Positions 8,910 to 17,119 of a stretch of 64,000 nt of DNA are shown here, one piece after another (the first letter of the stretch is position 1; the number at the start of each line of letters is the position of its first letter). The stretch is from assembly GCF_000011205.1 (NCBI RefSeq), contig NC_003106.2, positions 62,001-126,000 on the forward strand. The letters are read 5' to 3'. This DNA is from Sulfurisphaera tokodaii str. 7. Lineage in GTDB: Archaea > Thermoproteota > Thermoprotei_A > Sulfolobales > Sulfolobaceae. The position numbers and the translations under genes are program-made. The notes under the pieces were generated by a model. It was given only the letters and a program-made list of their open reading frames with translations, made no database searches and was not told the origin of the DNA.

Positions 8910-10234
8910 ATAGCTCCCTTTTCAACTGATTCAATTTCCTTTAAAATATTACCCTTTGTATCATTAGTTATAATTGAGGATATTAATAGGATTACCCCTA
9001 CAATCACTAGAGCATAAAACATAACTGATGGGAACTTTGATGCACCAATAGACGCTAACACAAGGCTTATAATAGTTGGAGAGGCCCCTCCTATAGCGAA
9101 ACCAGTATTCCAAGTAAATGCAACACCAGTTCCCCTAATACTAGTAGGATAAGCCTCATTCAGATATGTCATCAACATACCTCCTCCGAAATCGCTTAAT
9201 AACGATATTAAAAACGTCACTAGAATTACATTATTTAAAGAACTTGTAGTTAAAGATCCTAAATATAAATATAGAGGAGAAATGGCAATTATTATTACAG
9301 CTCCTATTATTGACATTAACTTCCTTCCTATATGTTGGGAAATTTCACCTCCTAATGTAGGGCCTATTATCATACCAATTGAAGCTATTATCATTGTAAT
9401 TCCTATTTCAGCCTTTGTTAAACCGTTAATTTCACTTAGAAATGTTGGAAATAAACCTTGTGTTAAATAATACATTAACGCCCAACCAACAGTAAGTACT
9501 AAGGCAATGCCAAATGTTCTTCTGAACTTTGAGAAAAGCTCTCTAACTGGTGATTTTATAGTTTTCCCTCTGTCTTTAGCTTTTTGCCAAGCATCTGACT
9601 CTGGAACTAAATAGCTAACGAAACCTAATACTGCCAACGGCAGAAGCCCACCGAAAAACATTACTCTCCAGCCCCATACTAAATAGGACGAGCCAGGAAA
9701 TAGTAGAGCAGTCATGTAAAACCAAGCAGAAGCTATTAAATATGCTGCACCAGCAGCAGAGAAACCTATTCCACCTACCCAGCCTCTATGTCTTTCTGGT
9801 ACCGATTCTGGTCCTATAGTATGACTTCCCGCAGTCACGCCTCCAACAAAGAATCCCTCCGCTAATCTTACTAGTATTATAAGTATTGGAGCAAAAATTC
9901 CTACAACCGCATAAGTTGGTAATGCCCCTTGAAGGCTCGCAGTAATAACTAGTCCTATTATACCATAGAGTATTGCTCTCTTTCTTCCTAATTTATCTGA
10001 AATACTGTTTCCGAAATATAGAGCCCCTACTGGTCTCATAAGAAATGATGTTAAAAAGGTAGCGTAAGTAGCAGCTATTGCAAGAAACACTACCTTTGAT
10101 GGGAAGAATAGTTCTGCTATATAAGGAGTTACAAGTAGGATACTAAAGAGATCATACAAATCGAACGTCCACGCTAAAAATGTAGCTAATATCCATTTAG
10201 CATGTTTACTAGTTAGTTTATCATCTGGTTTCAT
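8906..10234 (-). CDS. MFS transporter (metabolite:H+ symporter type)
   Basis: 442 residues with about 12 hydrophobic segments. The conserved loop after TM2, SDKLGRKRAILYG, and the second-half equivalent GGEISQHIGRKL mark the sugar/metabolite:proton symporter branch of the major facilitator superfamily. First gene of the MFS-ADH-UbiD operon. A ribosome site TAGAGGTT lies about 9 bp before the ATG, so this transcript probably has a short leader. By context it imports the substrate of the ADH/UbiD pair, perhaps an aromatic acid; this is inference. Confidence 0.85.
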   Translation of the reverse strand: MKPDDKLTSKHAKWILATFLAWTFDLYDLFSILLVTPYIAELFFPSKVVFLAIAATYATFLTSFLMRPVGALYFGNSISDKLGRKRAILYGIIGLVITASLQGALPTYAVVGIFAPILIILVRLAEGFFVGGVTAGSHTIGPESVPERHRGWVGGIGFSAAGAAYLIASAWFYMTALLFPGSSYLVWGWRVMFFGGLLPLAVLGFVSYLVPESDAWQKAKDRGKTIKSPVRELFSKFRRTFGIALVLTVGWALMYYLTQGLFPTFLSEINGLTKAEIGITMIIASIGMIIGPTLGGEISQHIGRKLMSIIGAVIIIAISPLYLYLGSLTTSSLNNVILVTFLISLLSDFGGGMLMTYLNEAYPTSIRGTGVAFTWNTGFAIGGASPTIISLVLASIGASKFPSVMFYALVIVGVILLISSIITNDTKGNILKEIESVEKGAI

Positions 10235-10270
10235 TTTATATTAACCTCTAAACTATAGTTTATTATTTTC

Positions 10271-10281
10271 ACTTATAAATG
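10271..10281 (-). promoter_or_regulatory. TATA box of the MFS-ADH-UbiD operon
   Basis: CATTTATAAGT on the minus strand, about 40 bp before the MFS start codon. It leaves room for the short leader that carries the visible Shine-Dalgarno sequence at 10243-10250. Confidence 0.5.
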
Positions 10282-11052
10282 TTACTTGAATATAATACAT
10301 TATAAAAATAATAAATTTAATCATTAGTATTTTTCGAATCGCTGAATACATCAAATTAGTTTGAATTTAAAGTAGGTTTTAGCCAGCCATAGTGTTAATA
10401 TCAAGCTATCTTTAAGATATTAAGGATATATTATCTAATATGCTTACTCTTTGTGTAAATTCTATATATCATCTTATTGCGGATCCCTAAATACATTTTA
10501 CAAAAGTAATTTCAAGCAATAATTCTTTCTTATATTTTATAATTAAAGGAAAAGTTAAGGTAAGGAGACCAGTTACACTTTAGGAATCAAAAAGAGAGTT
10601 TCCAAACAATCTTTAACAATAGAGTTGATCTTTTATTTAAAATATCGAATTAATGAACATGGAAATACAGAGATAAATTCACAAATCTGAAACCGTTAAT
10701 TATGATAAGGAGACGTATAATATGGAGATAGTAAAACTGTTTAACACTTATTAGGGAATTACAGTTTTATATTCGTTCATTAAAGGGAAACAGTAAGCCT
10801 TTAAATTACACGGAAACCTTAATTTAGAAGAAGATCTTGCACTTCAAAATCTCAAAATATAATTCATATAAACAACTCAATTAATATTTATTTCTTACTT
10901 TATGATAAAAGATAAGATTTAATCGATTTAAGATAGCAATTTTATGATATTGACGATATATTTTTAAAAACTATTAAATAATAAAAATTCCCTAAAGTAC
11001 TACACCCTTTAAAATGAGCATAATCTAGCCGGATAAAGTCTCTTAATAACGT
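10282..11052. other. Gene-free region before the ISH3-like element
   Basis: About 770 bp without a convincing gene on either strand. It contains a short inverted repeat (TAAAACTGT near 10733 and ACAGTTTTA near 10770) and a degenerate repeat at 10781-10871 that recurs at 16261-16350. It looks like eroded DNA next to an insertion sequence. Confidence 0.45.
10781..10871 (+). repeat. Degenerate dispersed repeat, copy 1
   Basis: Matches the reverse complement of 16261-16350 over about 85 bp with substitutions and small gaps. Shared blocks include AAATTACACGGAAA, TAGAAGA and AAAATCTCA. Probably a decayed small mobile element or IS end; no clear terminal repeats or target duplication were found. 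Confidence 0.5.
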
Positions 11053-12400
11053 CAGTATGGGAATCTCTTTTTTAGCGTAAAAAACGAGATGAATAAAATT
11101 CAAAAAAGATCTAGTGAACACTAATTTTTGGAGAAAAGTTTGTATAAGCGAGGGCGGACCTTAACATATGAAGGGGAATGAAGACAAAGGGACTAAATCC
11201 TACAATAGGGACTTCGTCCGGTCCGCCCTCAAACTAATCTACACCTTTCTAACTAATATACTTTTCCCCGAAGAACTCCTCAAAACCTTACTTAAAGCTA
11301 GAGGAACTTACTTGAGTAGGCTTGGGAACGAGGGGAGGAGAGCATTAAAGCTCTTGAACAATATTGACGTTGATGATGTTAGAAAGGCATTAAGGGAGAT
11401 GGGTAAGAAAGTCTTGAGGGAGACTAGGAATAGGAGAGTTGCTATTGACCTCCATTCCCAACCACAGTACCACAAGGATAAGAGTTTGTTGATTAAGCCT
11501 AATAAGGGTACTTCTTGGGGTCTCGCTCAAATTGCAATTTTCCTCTTGAATAGGAAGAGTATTTTCCTTGATGTTTTACCTATAACTGTGAAAAATATTG
11601 CTGAGGATTTTAAGATGGTTATGCAAGTTGTTTTAGAGGAGTTGGACAAGTTTGATCTTAGGCTTGTTAGGGTTTATGCTGATAGGGAGTTTGCGGTGAA
11701 TGAGGTTATTAAGTTTCTCTTGGGTCTTGGCGTGGATTTTGTTATTACCGCTAGGTATCAGATGTACAAGAAGTATGAGGATAAGTTGAGGGATGTTAAT
11801 ATTACTTATTGTGGTGTTAGGTATACTGGTTTTCTTTGTGTTAGGCATGTTAGTGGTGCTTATCTTGTTATTTTGAGGAAGGGGGATGGGATTATAGCTT
11901 TTCTTGTTAGTGGTGAGGTTGATGTTAGGACTGCTGTTGTTTTGGCTGAGGATTATAGGGAGAGGTGGGGTGTTGAGAATGCTTTTCGTTCGCTAGAGGA
12001 GTTTAGGGTTAGGACTTGTGATGTTAGGAAGGAGTTGGTTCTTATCCTCCTCTGTTATTTTCTTTTGAATGTTTGGTTTTTGGTTCGTTCTTGGAGGAGG
12101 GTGAGGTTGTGGGAGTTCTGTCAGTCTCTCGTTGATTTTCTTGTCCTCAAGGAGATGAGGGAAGTTGTTTCACAAGGTTTACCTCAAGTTGGGGAGTTAT
12201 TTTTCGTGAACTTCAGCTGACTCTATGTACCCCTTTTTAACCACGTGAAATTAATTCAATATTTCATGTTTTTCTAATAAAAATTGATTTAATTATACTC
12301 TATATCATAAAATATATGTGGTCTTATTTGAATGGTACTGGTTTTGTTCAATTTTGGCTAATGTTATCATTTATCTCAGAAAAAAGAGATTCCCATACTG
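11053..12400 (+). mobile_element. ISH3-like insertion sequence (ISC1359/ISC1439-type)
   Basis: Bounded by a perfect 21-bp inverted repeat beginning CAGTATGGGAATCTC (11053-11073 and 12380-12400), 1348 bp in all, with one transposase gene. The size is near that I recall for ISC1359. The 5 bp outside each end (AACGT and TATTC) do not match, so no target duplication is visible. This suggests a later deletion or rearrangement at one side. Confidence 0.85.
11168..12220 (+). CDS. ISH3-family DDE transposase
   Basis: 350 residues. The DDE triad can be placed at Asp94 (AIDLHSQPQYH), Asp172 (VYADREF) and Glu270 (YRERWGVENAFRSLEE), the last in the Y-(2)-R-(3)-E-like signature of IS4-superfamily enzymes. 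The reading frame is complete and the element has both inverted repeats, so it may be active. It catalyses cut-and-paste movement of the surrounding element. Confidence 0.88.
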   Translation: MKGNEDKGTKSYNRDFVRSALKLIYTFLTNILFPEELLKTLLKARGTYLSRLGNEGRRALKLLNNIDVDDVRKALREMGKKVLRETRNRRVAIDLHSQPQYHKDKSLLIKPNKGTSWGLAQIAIFLLNRKSIFLDVLPITVKNIAEDFKMVMQVVLEELDKFDLRLVRVYADREFAVNEVIKFLLGLGVDFVITARYQMYKKYEDKLRDVNITYCGVRYTGFLCVRHVSGAYLVILRKGDGIIAFLVSGEVDVRTAVVLAEDYRERWGVENAFRSLEEFRVRTCDVRKELVLILLCYFLLNVWFLVRSWRRVRLWEFCQSLVDFLVLKEMREVVSQGLPQVGELFFVNFS

Positions 12401-12540
12401 TATTCATGGGAGAATTTGAAAAAACATTTCAAAGAGACATAAGTAGAATAAGTAAAACATTTCAGGTGATATATTACGATAAAATAAAACTAGCAACATC
12501 TATTGCTTATTATATAACTGTCCTTAAATTAGATAAATAA
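12401..12540 (+). pseudogene. 3' fragment of an unrecognised gene next to the ISH3-like element
   Basis: An open frame begins inside the IS at 12316 and continues past the IS end at 12400. The part outside the IS encodes about 45 residues of normal-looking sequence (FMGEFEKTFQRDISRISK...ITVLKLDK) and stops at 12540. No matching N-terminal part is found left of the IS. The absence of a target duplication fits loss of the 5' part of a gene by an IS-mediated deletion. Family not recognised. Confidence 0.35.
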
Positions 12541-12626
12541 AAAGGAAAATTCTAGTGCCATTGTTGCGTTATTTATATTTCTATAGATTTTAACGTATGG
12601 AAATATCTTAATTAATATTAATACTC

Positions 12627-12812
12627 TTAGCACTTATAGGAAAATCGTTACATTTTTAGGTTACGTTAAACAAATGTAAGATATATTGTCTTATTAACTG
12701 AAAATTCCTTGTGATTAACGAAATAAAGTAAGGAAGTAAATTCAAAGTATTTATTAGTTAATGAGCAAATATTATAATTTTTTATGGTGAGGGAATTTCC
12801 TTAAACTACTAA
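12627..12812 (+). mobile_element. 186-bp MITE, copy 1
   Basis: Nearly identical to the reverse complement of 60890-61075, and exactly the same length. The ends form an imperfect inverted repeat (TTAGCACTTATAGG and, reversed, TTAGTAGTTTAAGG). It is flanked by TACTC on both sides; the duplicated stretch can be read as up to 9 bp, TAATACTCT, because of overlap with the element ends. No coding capacity. Size resembles the Sulfolobus MITE SM2, which I recall as about 184-186 bp; that match is from memory. Confidence 0.85.
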
Positions 12813-12902
12813 TACTCTATGCACTGGTTATGCTTAATGACAACATTATGTGATAAGTTCTTTACGGTTATTTCTCATAGATTTCACTAAAATACTATTT
12901 GA

Positions 12903-13025
12903 ATAAAAGATATTAATATCGCAATAGAACTTGAAGACAAGTTCTTCCTTGGTTATAAGTTATTAAACTCTAAATATGACACGAATATTATCGAAGAAGT
13001 TATATCTTATTTGATAAAAATGTAA
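12903..13025 (+). pseudogene. Possible short gene remnant
   Basis: An open stretch of 40 codons ending at TAA encodes IKDINIAIELEDKFFLGYKL followed by NSKYDTNIIEEVISYLIKM. The composition is protein-like and typical of Sulfolobales, but there is no start codon and an in-frame stop lies just upstream at 12900. Probably the tail of a gene destroyed in this insertion zone. Family not recognised; could be chance. Confidence 0.25.
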
Positions 13026-13079
13026 CTTATTTATGGTATGGTATTTTTCATCTATAGGCACCATATACCATGCCTCTCA

Positions 13080-13149
13080 CAAACCTAAGCTTGCAACCGT
13101 AGGAGCCACTGCATATTAACGTATCTAACAAACTTGAGTTTGCAGCCGT
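13080..13149. repeat. Pair of imperfect 21-bp direct repeats
   Basis: CAAACCTAAGCTTGCAACCG at 13080 recurs as CAAACTTGAGTTTGCAGCCG at 13129 with 17 of 21 positions matching over the full unit. Just before them, GGTATGGTAT near 13036 and ATACCATGCC near 13065 form an inverted repeat. The surrounding gap 13026-13465 has no gene. Origin unknown, possibly remains of a mobile element. Confidence 0.4.
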
Positions 13150-13465
13150 GGAAAGTTGCAACATGAATAAATTTAATCTAAGATGTGACAGTATTCGGGA
13201 GGTTCATAGCTCTTTTGCGAATTCGCTTTATTTTCTCATTTCAAGATTGAATAATTGACTGTACATTCACAATTGGAGGGACCAAGGAGTTTATACAACG
13301 GACTTAATGGAGATAATAACATAATATAATCAATTGTTTCTTCATCAATTATTCTAATTCTATGAGAATATTACAATTCGCAAAGGATTACTGAATCTCT
13401 CCAGTATTCATTTTCCCTTCGTATTTACTAAGAAAAAATATTTTAAATATCGTTAAATTGTAAAG

Positions 13466-15064
13466 TTACTCGTTCTTTATATTATAGTATCTATTCTTAT
13501 CACCAGTTTCAAGATAAATTATATTACTTGATTGAGCTATAAGAGATTGTATCACATCTGCAGGGATATTATCTCTCTTCAGATACATTTTAAGAGTCTT
13601 TACTGCAGAAATTGGTAAATCAATTAAAGACTCCTTAACAAGATATGGTATCTTTTTCCATAGGTATTTTTCTGCTTTTCTTAATAGCGTTAGCTTCTTC
13701 TCAGGTATCTTAATCTTCGATAATCTTAGTTTACTTTTTAAATACTTGTATATGTAAAATGTATAGCTAGCATATGCTGCAATTAACTGTACAAGAGCTG
13801 GATTTACTTTAGTTTTAACTACTGGAGTAATAACATCATATCGATCCCAATTGAGCGTAAATAATAAATTATTTTTGAGAGATTCTACAAATATTCTAGT
13901 TCCGGGCAAAGGAGTATAAATCGAGAATTGAACCGCGTCTGCTCCCACATCGGCTAATTTTCTTGATAATTTTACGGTCGCCCGAATATCCTTTATTGTT
14001 TCGTATGGCGCTCCTATCATTAATCCTACCAATACTATAACTCCGTTTTCATGAAGTGTTTTTACGGCATTAATTGAATCTGATACTGCTAACCCTTTAT
14101 GCATTTTCTTTAGAACTTCTTGACTCCCACTTTCAATTCCAAGAAATGCTATTCTTAATCCAGCATCTGATGCAAGTTTAATTAATTCTGGATTCCGTGC
14201 AGTAACATCAGCCCTCATCTGTGCTATGAAATTAATAGTATTTTTAGTCTCTATCATTTTTCTAAATAATGCAGCCCTCTGAGATCTATTAGGCCAAACT
14301 ATAAAAATATCATCTACAAAAAATATCCAGTTATATCCTAATTCTTTTGCTTTACTTATTTCCTTAAGAATTCTGTTATTAGACTTATTTCTCCATTTGT
14401 TACCCCAAGTAGGAGTTACGGAACAAAAATCACACGCATAAGGACATCCCCTAGCAGTTTCTAGGCAAGCTACATACTGATCATCTCCAAATATCTTAAC
14501 TGGATAATTCTCCTTTTTTACTAACTCCAATGCAGGTTCGGGTAGACTATCAAGATCCGAAATTAAAGGGGCAGGAGGGGTTTTGAATATCTTTCCTTCC
14601 TTTTTATATACTATTCCCCTTATTTGCGAAAAATCTCTATTACCTTCCTTTAATGCAGAAGCTAACTTCATTATAGTATCGTCTCCTTCACCTAGGACTA
14701 CTATATCGAATCCCTCATTTAACATTTGATACGGAACAAATGTAGCATGATGACCTCCAGCAATAATAACGGTATCATTTAATTGAGATTTTATTTGTTG
14801 TGCTATTTTTGTAGCTATGTTATGAGCTGCAGTAGCATGTAACGTTATTCCTATCATGTCTGGATCATAAGAAATAGCAGTACTCACCACATCATCTATT
14901 GTCATATTGTCAGCTTCCATATCAATTATTTTAGCTTCCCAATTACCAACTGATAAAACATCACTAGCTAACTGAATAAGCCCAAGTGGAGTCGGTAAGA
15001 AGCCAAAATATTTGAAATATCCGCTTCCTGAAGGATTATTAGGTCTTATAAATAATGCCTTCAC
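13466..15064 (-). CDS. B12-binding-domain radical SAM enzyme (class B)
   Basis: 532 residues. The N-terminal about 130 residues form a cobalamin-binding-type Rossmann domain. The radical SAM core has the CxxxCxxC cluster motif at Cys207, Cys211 and Cys214 (RGCPYACDFCS). A basic C-terminal extension of about 130 residues follows. The family includes HpnP/BchE-type enzymes and, in Sulfolobus, the GDGT ring synthases GrsA/GrsB and the calditol synthase, so a role in membrane-lipid modification is a reasonable guess. It is single, faces away from the MBL-fold gene, and sits beside an insertion-rich gap. Substrate unknown. Confidence 0.8.
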   Translation of the reverse strand: MKALFIRPNNPSGSGYFKYFGFLPTPLGLIQLASDVLSVGNWEAKIIDMEADNMTIDDVVSTAISYDPDMIGITLHATAAHNIATKIAQQIKSQLNDTVIIAGGHHATFVPYQMLNEGFDIVVLGEGDDTIMKLASALKEGNRDFSQIRGIVYKKEGKIFKTPPAPLISDLDSLPEPALELVKKENYPVKIFGDDQYVACLETARGCPYACDFCSVTPTWGNKWRNKSNNRILKEISKAKELGYNWIFFVDDIFIVWPNRSQRAALFRKMIETKNTINFIAQMRADVTARNPELIKLASDAGLRIAFLGIESGSQEVLKKMHKGLAVSDSINAVKTLHENGVIVLVGLMIGAPYETIKDIRATVKLSRKLADVGADAVQFSIYTPLPGTRIFVESLKNNLLFTLNWDRYDVITPVVKTKVNPALVQLIAAYASYTFYIYKYLKSKLRLSKIKIPEKKLTLLRKAEKYLWKKIPYLVKESLIDLPISAVKTLKMYLKRDNIPADVIQSLIAQSSNIIYLETGDKNRYYNIKNE

Positions 15065-15330
15065 AATTCTCTTTTTAATCGCTGAATATAAAAACTTAAT
15101 TATTTAAATGTTGAATATTTTACATTTAATATCCTGATCTTCATATTTCTAATTATTTCTAGTTTATTGTATCGCATTTATTCGAAGAAAAAGTTGATTT
15201 GTATTATAGTGCTATCAAATATAAATTTAATAAATGATCTTTTCTTTAGAAGAAGTATAAATATTAAATTAGAGAAATGATAAATATATAGATATTGAGA
15301 GTAGATAAGTTTAAATTTTGTCAGTTTTTA

Positions 15331-16260
15331 ATGAACGTTATGATATTGACTTTAAAATTACCTATGCAAGGTCCTCTAAATCATGTTAATGCATACTTGA
15401 TAAGGGATGGTAATGAATCACTACTAATTGACACTGGATTACCTACACAAGAAGCAATGTTAACACTTACCAATTATCTAAAAGAATACGGTTACCCAAA
15501 TTACGTAATAATCACACACTACCACCCAGATCACATAGGCTTAGTTAGACTATTTAAAGATAGTAATATATTTATTCATGAAAAAGAAATAGAGTATCTT
15601 AATTTTATATTAAGTAATGAGTATGAAAAAGAGATGAAAAACTACCTACTCTCAAACGGATTCCCAGAGGATATTATAGATAGAATGTTTAGAAATAGGG
15701 ACAGATTTTACGAAATAATCAAAGGTGTAAACTTCAACAAAGTTATTGATGGGGATACAATAAAGGTAGGAGGTAGTGAAATAAAAATCCTATGGACACC
15801 AGGGCACACAATGGGACACATATGCATCAAATATAATGAAATACTATTCTGCGGTGATCACATATTACCAAACATTACCCCCAACGTCTCCCTACTCAGA
15901 GTCAATGACAACCCACTAAAATCATACTTAGATAGCCTTGATAAGATAGAGAAAATAAATGGTAAAATATACCCAGCACACGGAGAACCAATCAACAATG
16001 TTAAAGAAAGAATTGAAGAAATCAAGGAACATCATAAGAATAGACTAGAAGAAATATTAAAAATAATTGAAATGAAGGGAAAGGTTAACGGATTTGAGAT
16101 AGCAATGAATATTTCATGGTACAAAAAATGGGATGAACTCTCAAACTTTGATAAACAATTGGCCATAGGAGAAACACTAGCACATATAAAATACTTACTA
16201 GAGAAAAATGCAATAAAACAAACAAACATAGGAAATAAAATTTATTACACCAAAAACTGA
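15331..16260 (+). CDS. Metallo-beta-lactamase-fold hydrolase
   Basis: About 309 residues. The zinc signature THYHPDHIG follows LIDTG, and later ligands are TPGHTMGH, FCGDH and PAHGEP, so a binuclear metal site is complete. The C-terminal about 90 residues resemble the winged-helix tail of glyoxalase II/LACTB2-like proteins. The open frame can begin at a TTG at 15295, but the sequence similar to the family starts at MNVMILTLKL, so ATG 15331 is chosen; ATG 15340 is possible because TATA-like TTTAAATTTT at about 15310 would start RNA near 15339. It probably hydrolyses a thioester, lactone or phosphodiester; substrate unknown. Confidence 0.8.
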   Translation: MNVMILTLKLPMQGPLNHVNAYLIRDGNESLLIDTGLPTQEAMLTLTNYLKEYGYPNYVIITHYHPDHIGLVRLFKDSNIFIHEKEIEYLNFILSNEYEKEMKNYLLSNGFPEDIIDRMFRNRDRFYEIIKGVNFNKVIDGDTIKVGGSEIKILWTPGHTMGHICIKYNEILFCGDHILPNITPNVSLLRVNDNPLKSYLDSLDKIEKINGKIYPAHGEPINNVKERIEEIKEHHKNRLEEILKIIEMKGKVNGFEIAMNISWYKKWDELSNFDKQLAIGETLAHIKYLLEKNAIKQTNIGNKIYYTKN

Positions 16261-16350
16261 TACGGAAATTATACTTTCTGAGATTTTAAAGGACAAGGTC
16301 TCTTCTACACATTTCCGTGTAATTTGAAGGCTTGTTTCCTTTTAAACTAT
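16261..16350 (-). repeat. Degenerate dispersed repeat, copy 2
   Basis: Reverse complement resembles 10781-10871. It begins immediately after the stop codon of the MBL-fold gene. The rest of the gap to 16555 shows nothing recognisable apart from another GTTAAAGGAAACAAG block near 16520 that resembles the repeat's edge. Confidence 0.5.
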
Positions 16351-16555
16351 GATCAAGTATAAAATATTATAAAGTTATATTAAACTGAGCTAAGATTACT
16401 TTTATCTTGTATTTTAATTAATTGTATGAAGAGAAATAATTCTTTATAATAAAAACAAAGATAGAGCAAGTTATATTATCCTAAAGATTATTTTTAGGGT
16501 ATTGAATTTAAGACCTACAGTTAAAGGAAACAAGAGCTTAACGTTGATTGTTAGC

Positions 16556-17119
16556 CTAGGTTAATATGATCCCTATTAGTAGAAGGATTAATATCGGTAT
16601 TTCAATCATTAATTGTATATTGTATAAATATAATTTTCTTGGTATTGAGTTTTTGCAGAAATAAAACGCTATCTCTCTGGTAACAAAATTTGATAAAAAG
16701 AAGATAATGAAACCTAAATTAACTAAATAGTTTGCTACAATCATTTCTATCGGTGCCATTTCTATGATTGAATTTGCTAGTGACCATTTTATTACATTAG
16801 ACAATGCCGGTTTCATACTACCACTGTAATGTAGGAAATTGCTACTACTGCATATAACTTTCATTATAATACTTGTAGATATAAGGTTTAGTAGTACTAA
16901 TTTAGATATAGTATCATGAGGTATTATAACCAATAATGATACAATTATACCTAGTAAATAGTAAAAAGTTGTAATAACTAGAGGTAATAAGTACGATTCT
17001 AACCTCTTTTTGAATGAATAAAAATAGGAGGAAAAAAGTAATCCCTTATGTGGATTTATACCTTCAACGATGCCAAGGCTAAGGATAGCAATAAGAATCG
17101 GAAGAAGCATCTCCTCCAC
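16556..17119 (-). CDS. Small integral membrane protein
   Basis: 187 residues with about five hydrophobic segments and basic loops, so a polytopic membrane protein. The opening LSLGIVEGINPHKGLLFS has the GxxxGxxPx pattern seen in several small transporter families (CcdA/LysE-like), but that is not enough to assign a function. Its start overlaps the end of the SBP56-like gene by 41 bp in a different frame, which suggests tight coupling. A role in partnering that protein, for example metal or thiol supply, is speculation. Confidence 0.65.
   Translation of the reverse strand: MEEMLLPILIAILSLGIVEGINPHKGLLFSSYFYSFKKRLESYLLPLVITTFYYLLGIIVSLLVIIPHDTISKLVLLNLISTSIIMKVICSSSNFLHYSGSMKPALSNVIKWSLANSIIEMAPIEMIVANYLVNLGFIIFFLSNFVTREIAFYFCKNSIPRKLYLYNIQLMIEIPILILLLIGIILT

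Noticed and set aside
12316-12540. Complete 74-residue gene
   Set aside because: The N-terminal third lies inside the ISH3-like element and crosses its inverted repeat; only the part after 12400 looks like gene sequence.
13080-13149. CRISPR-like repeats
   Set aside because: Only two imperfect units, with no regular array and no cas genes nearby.
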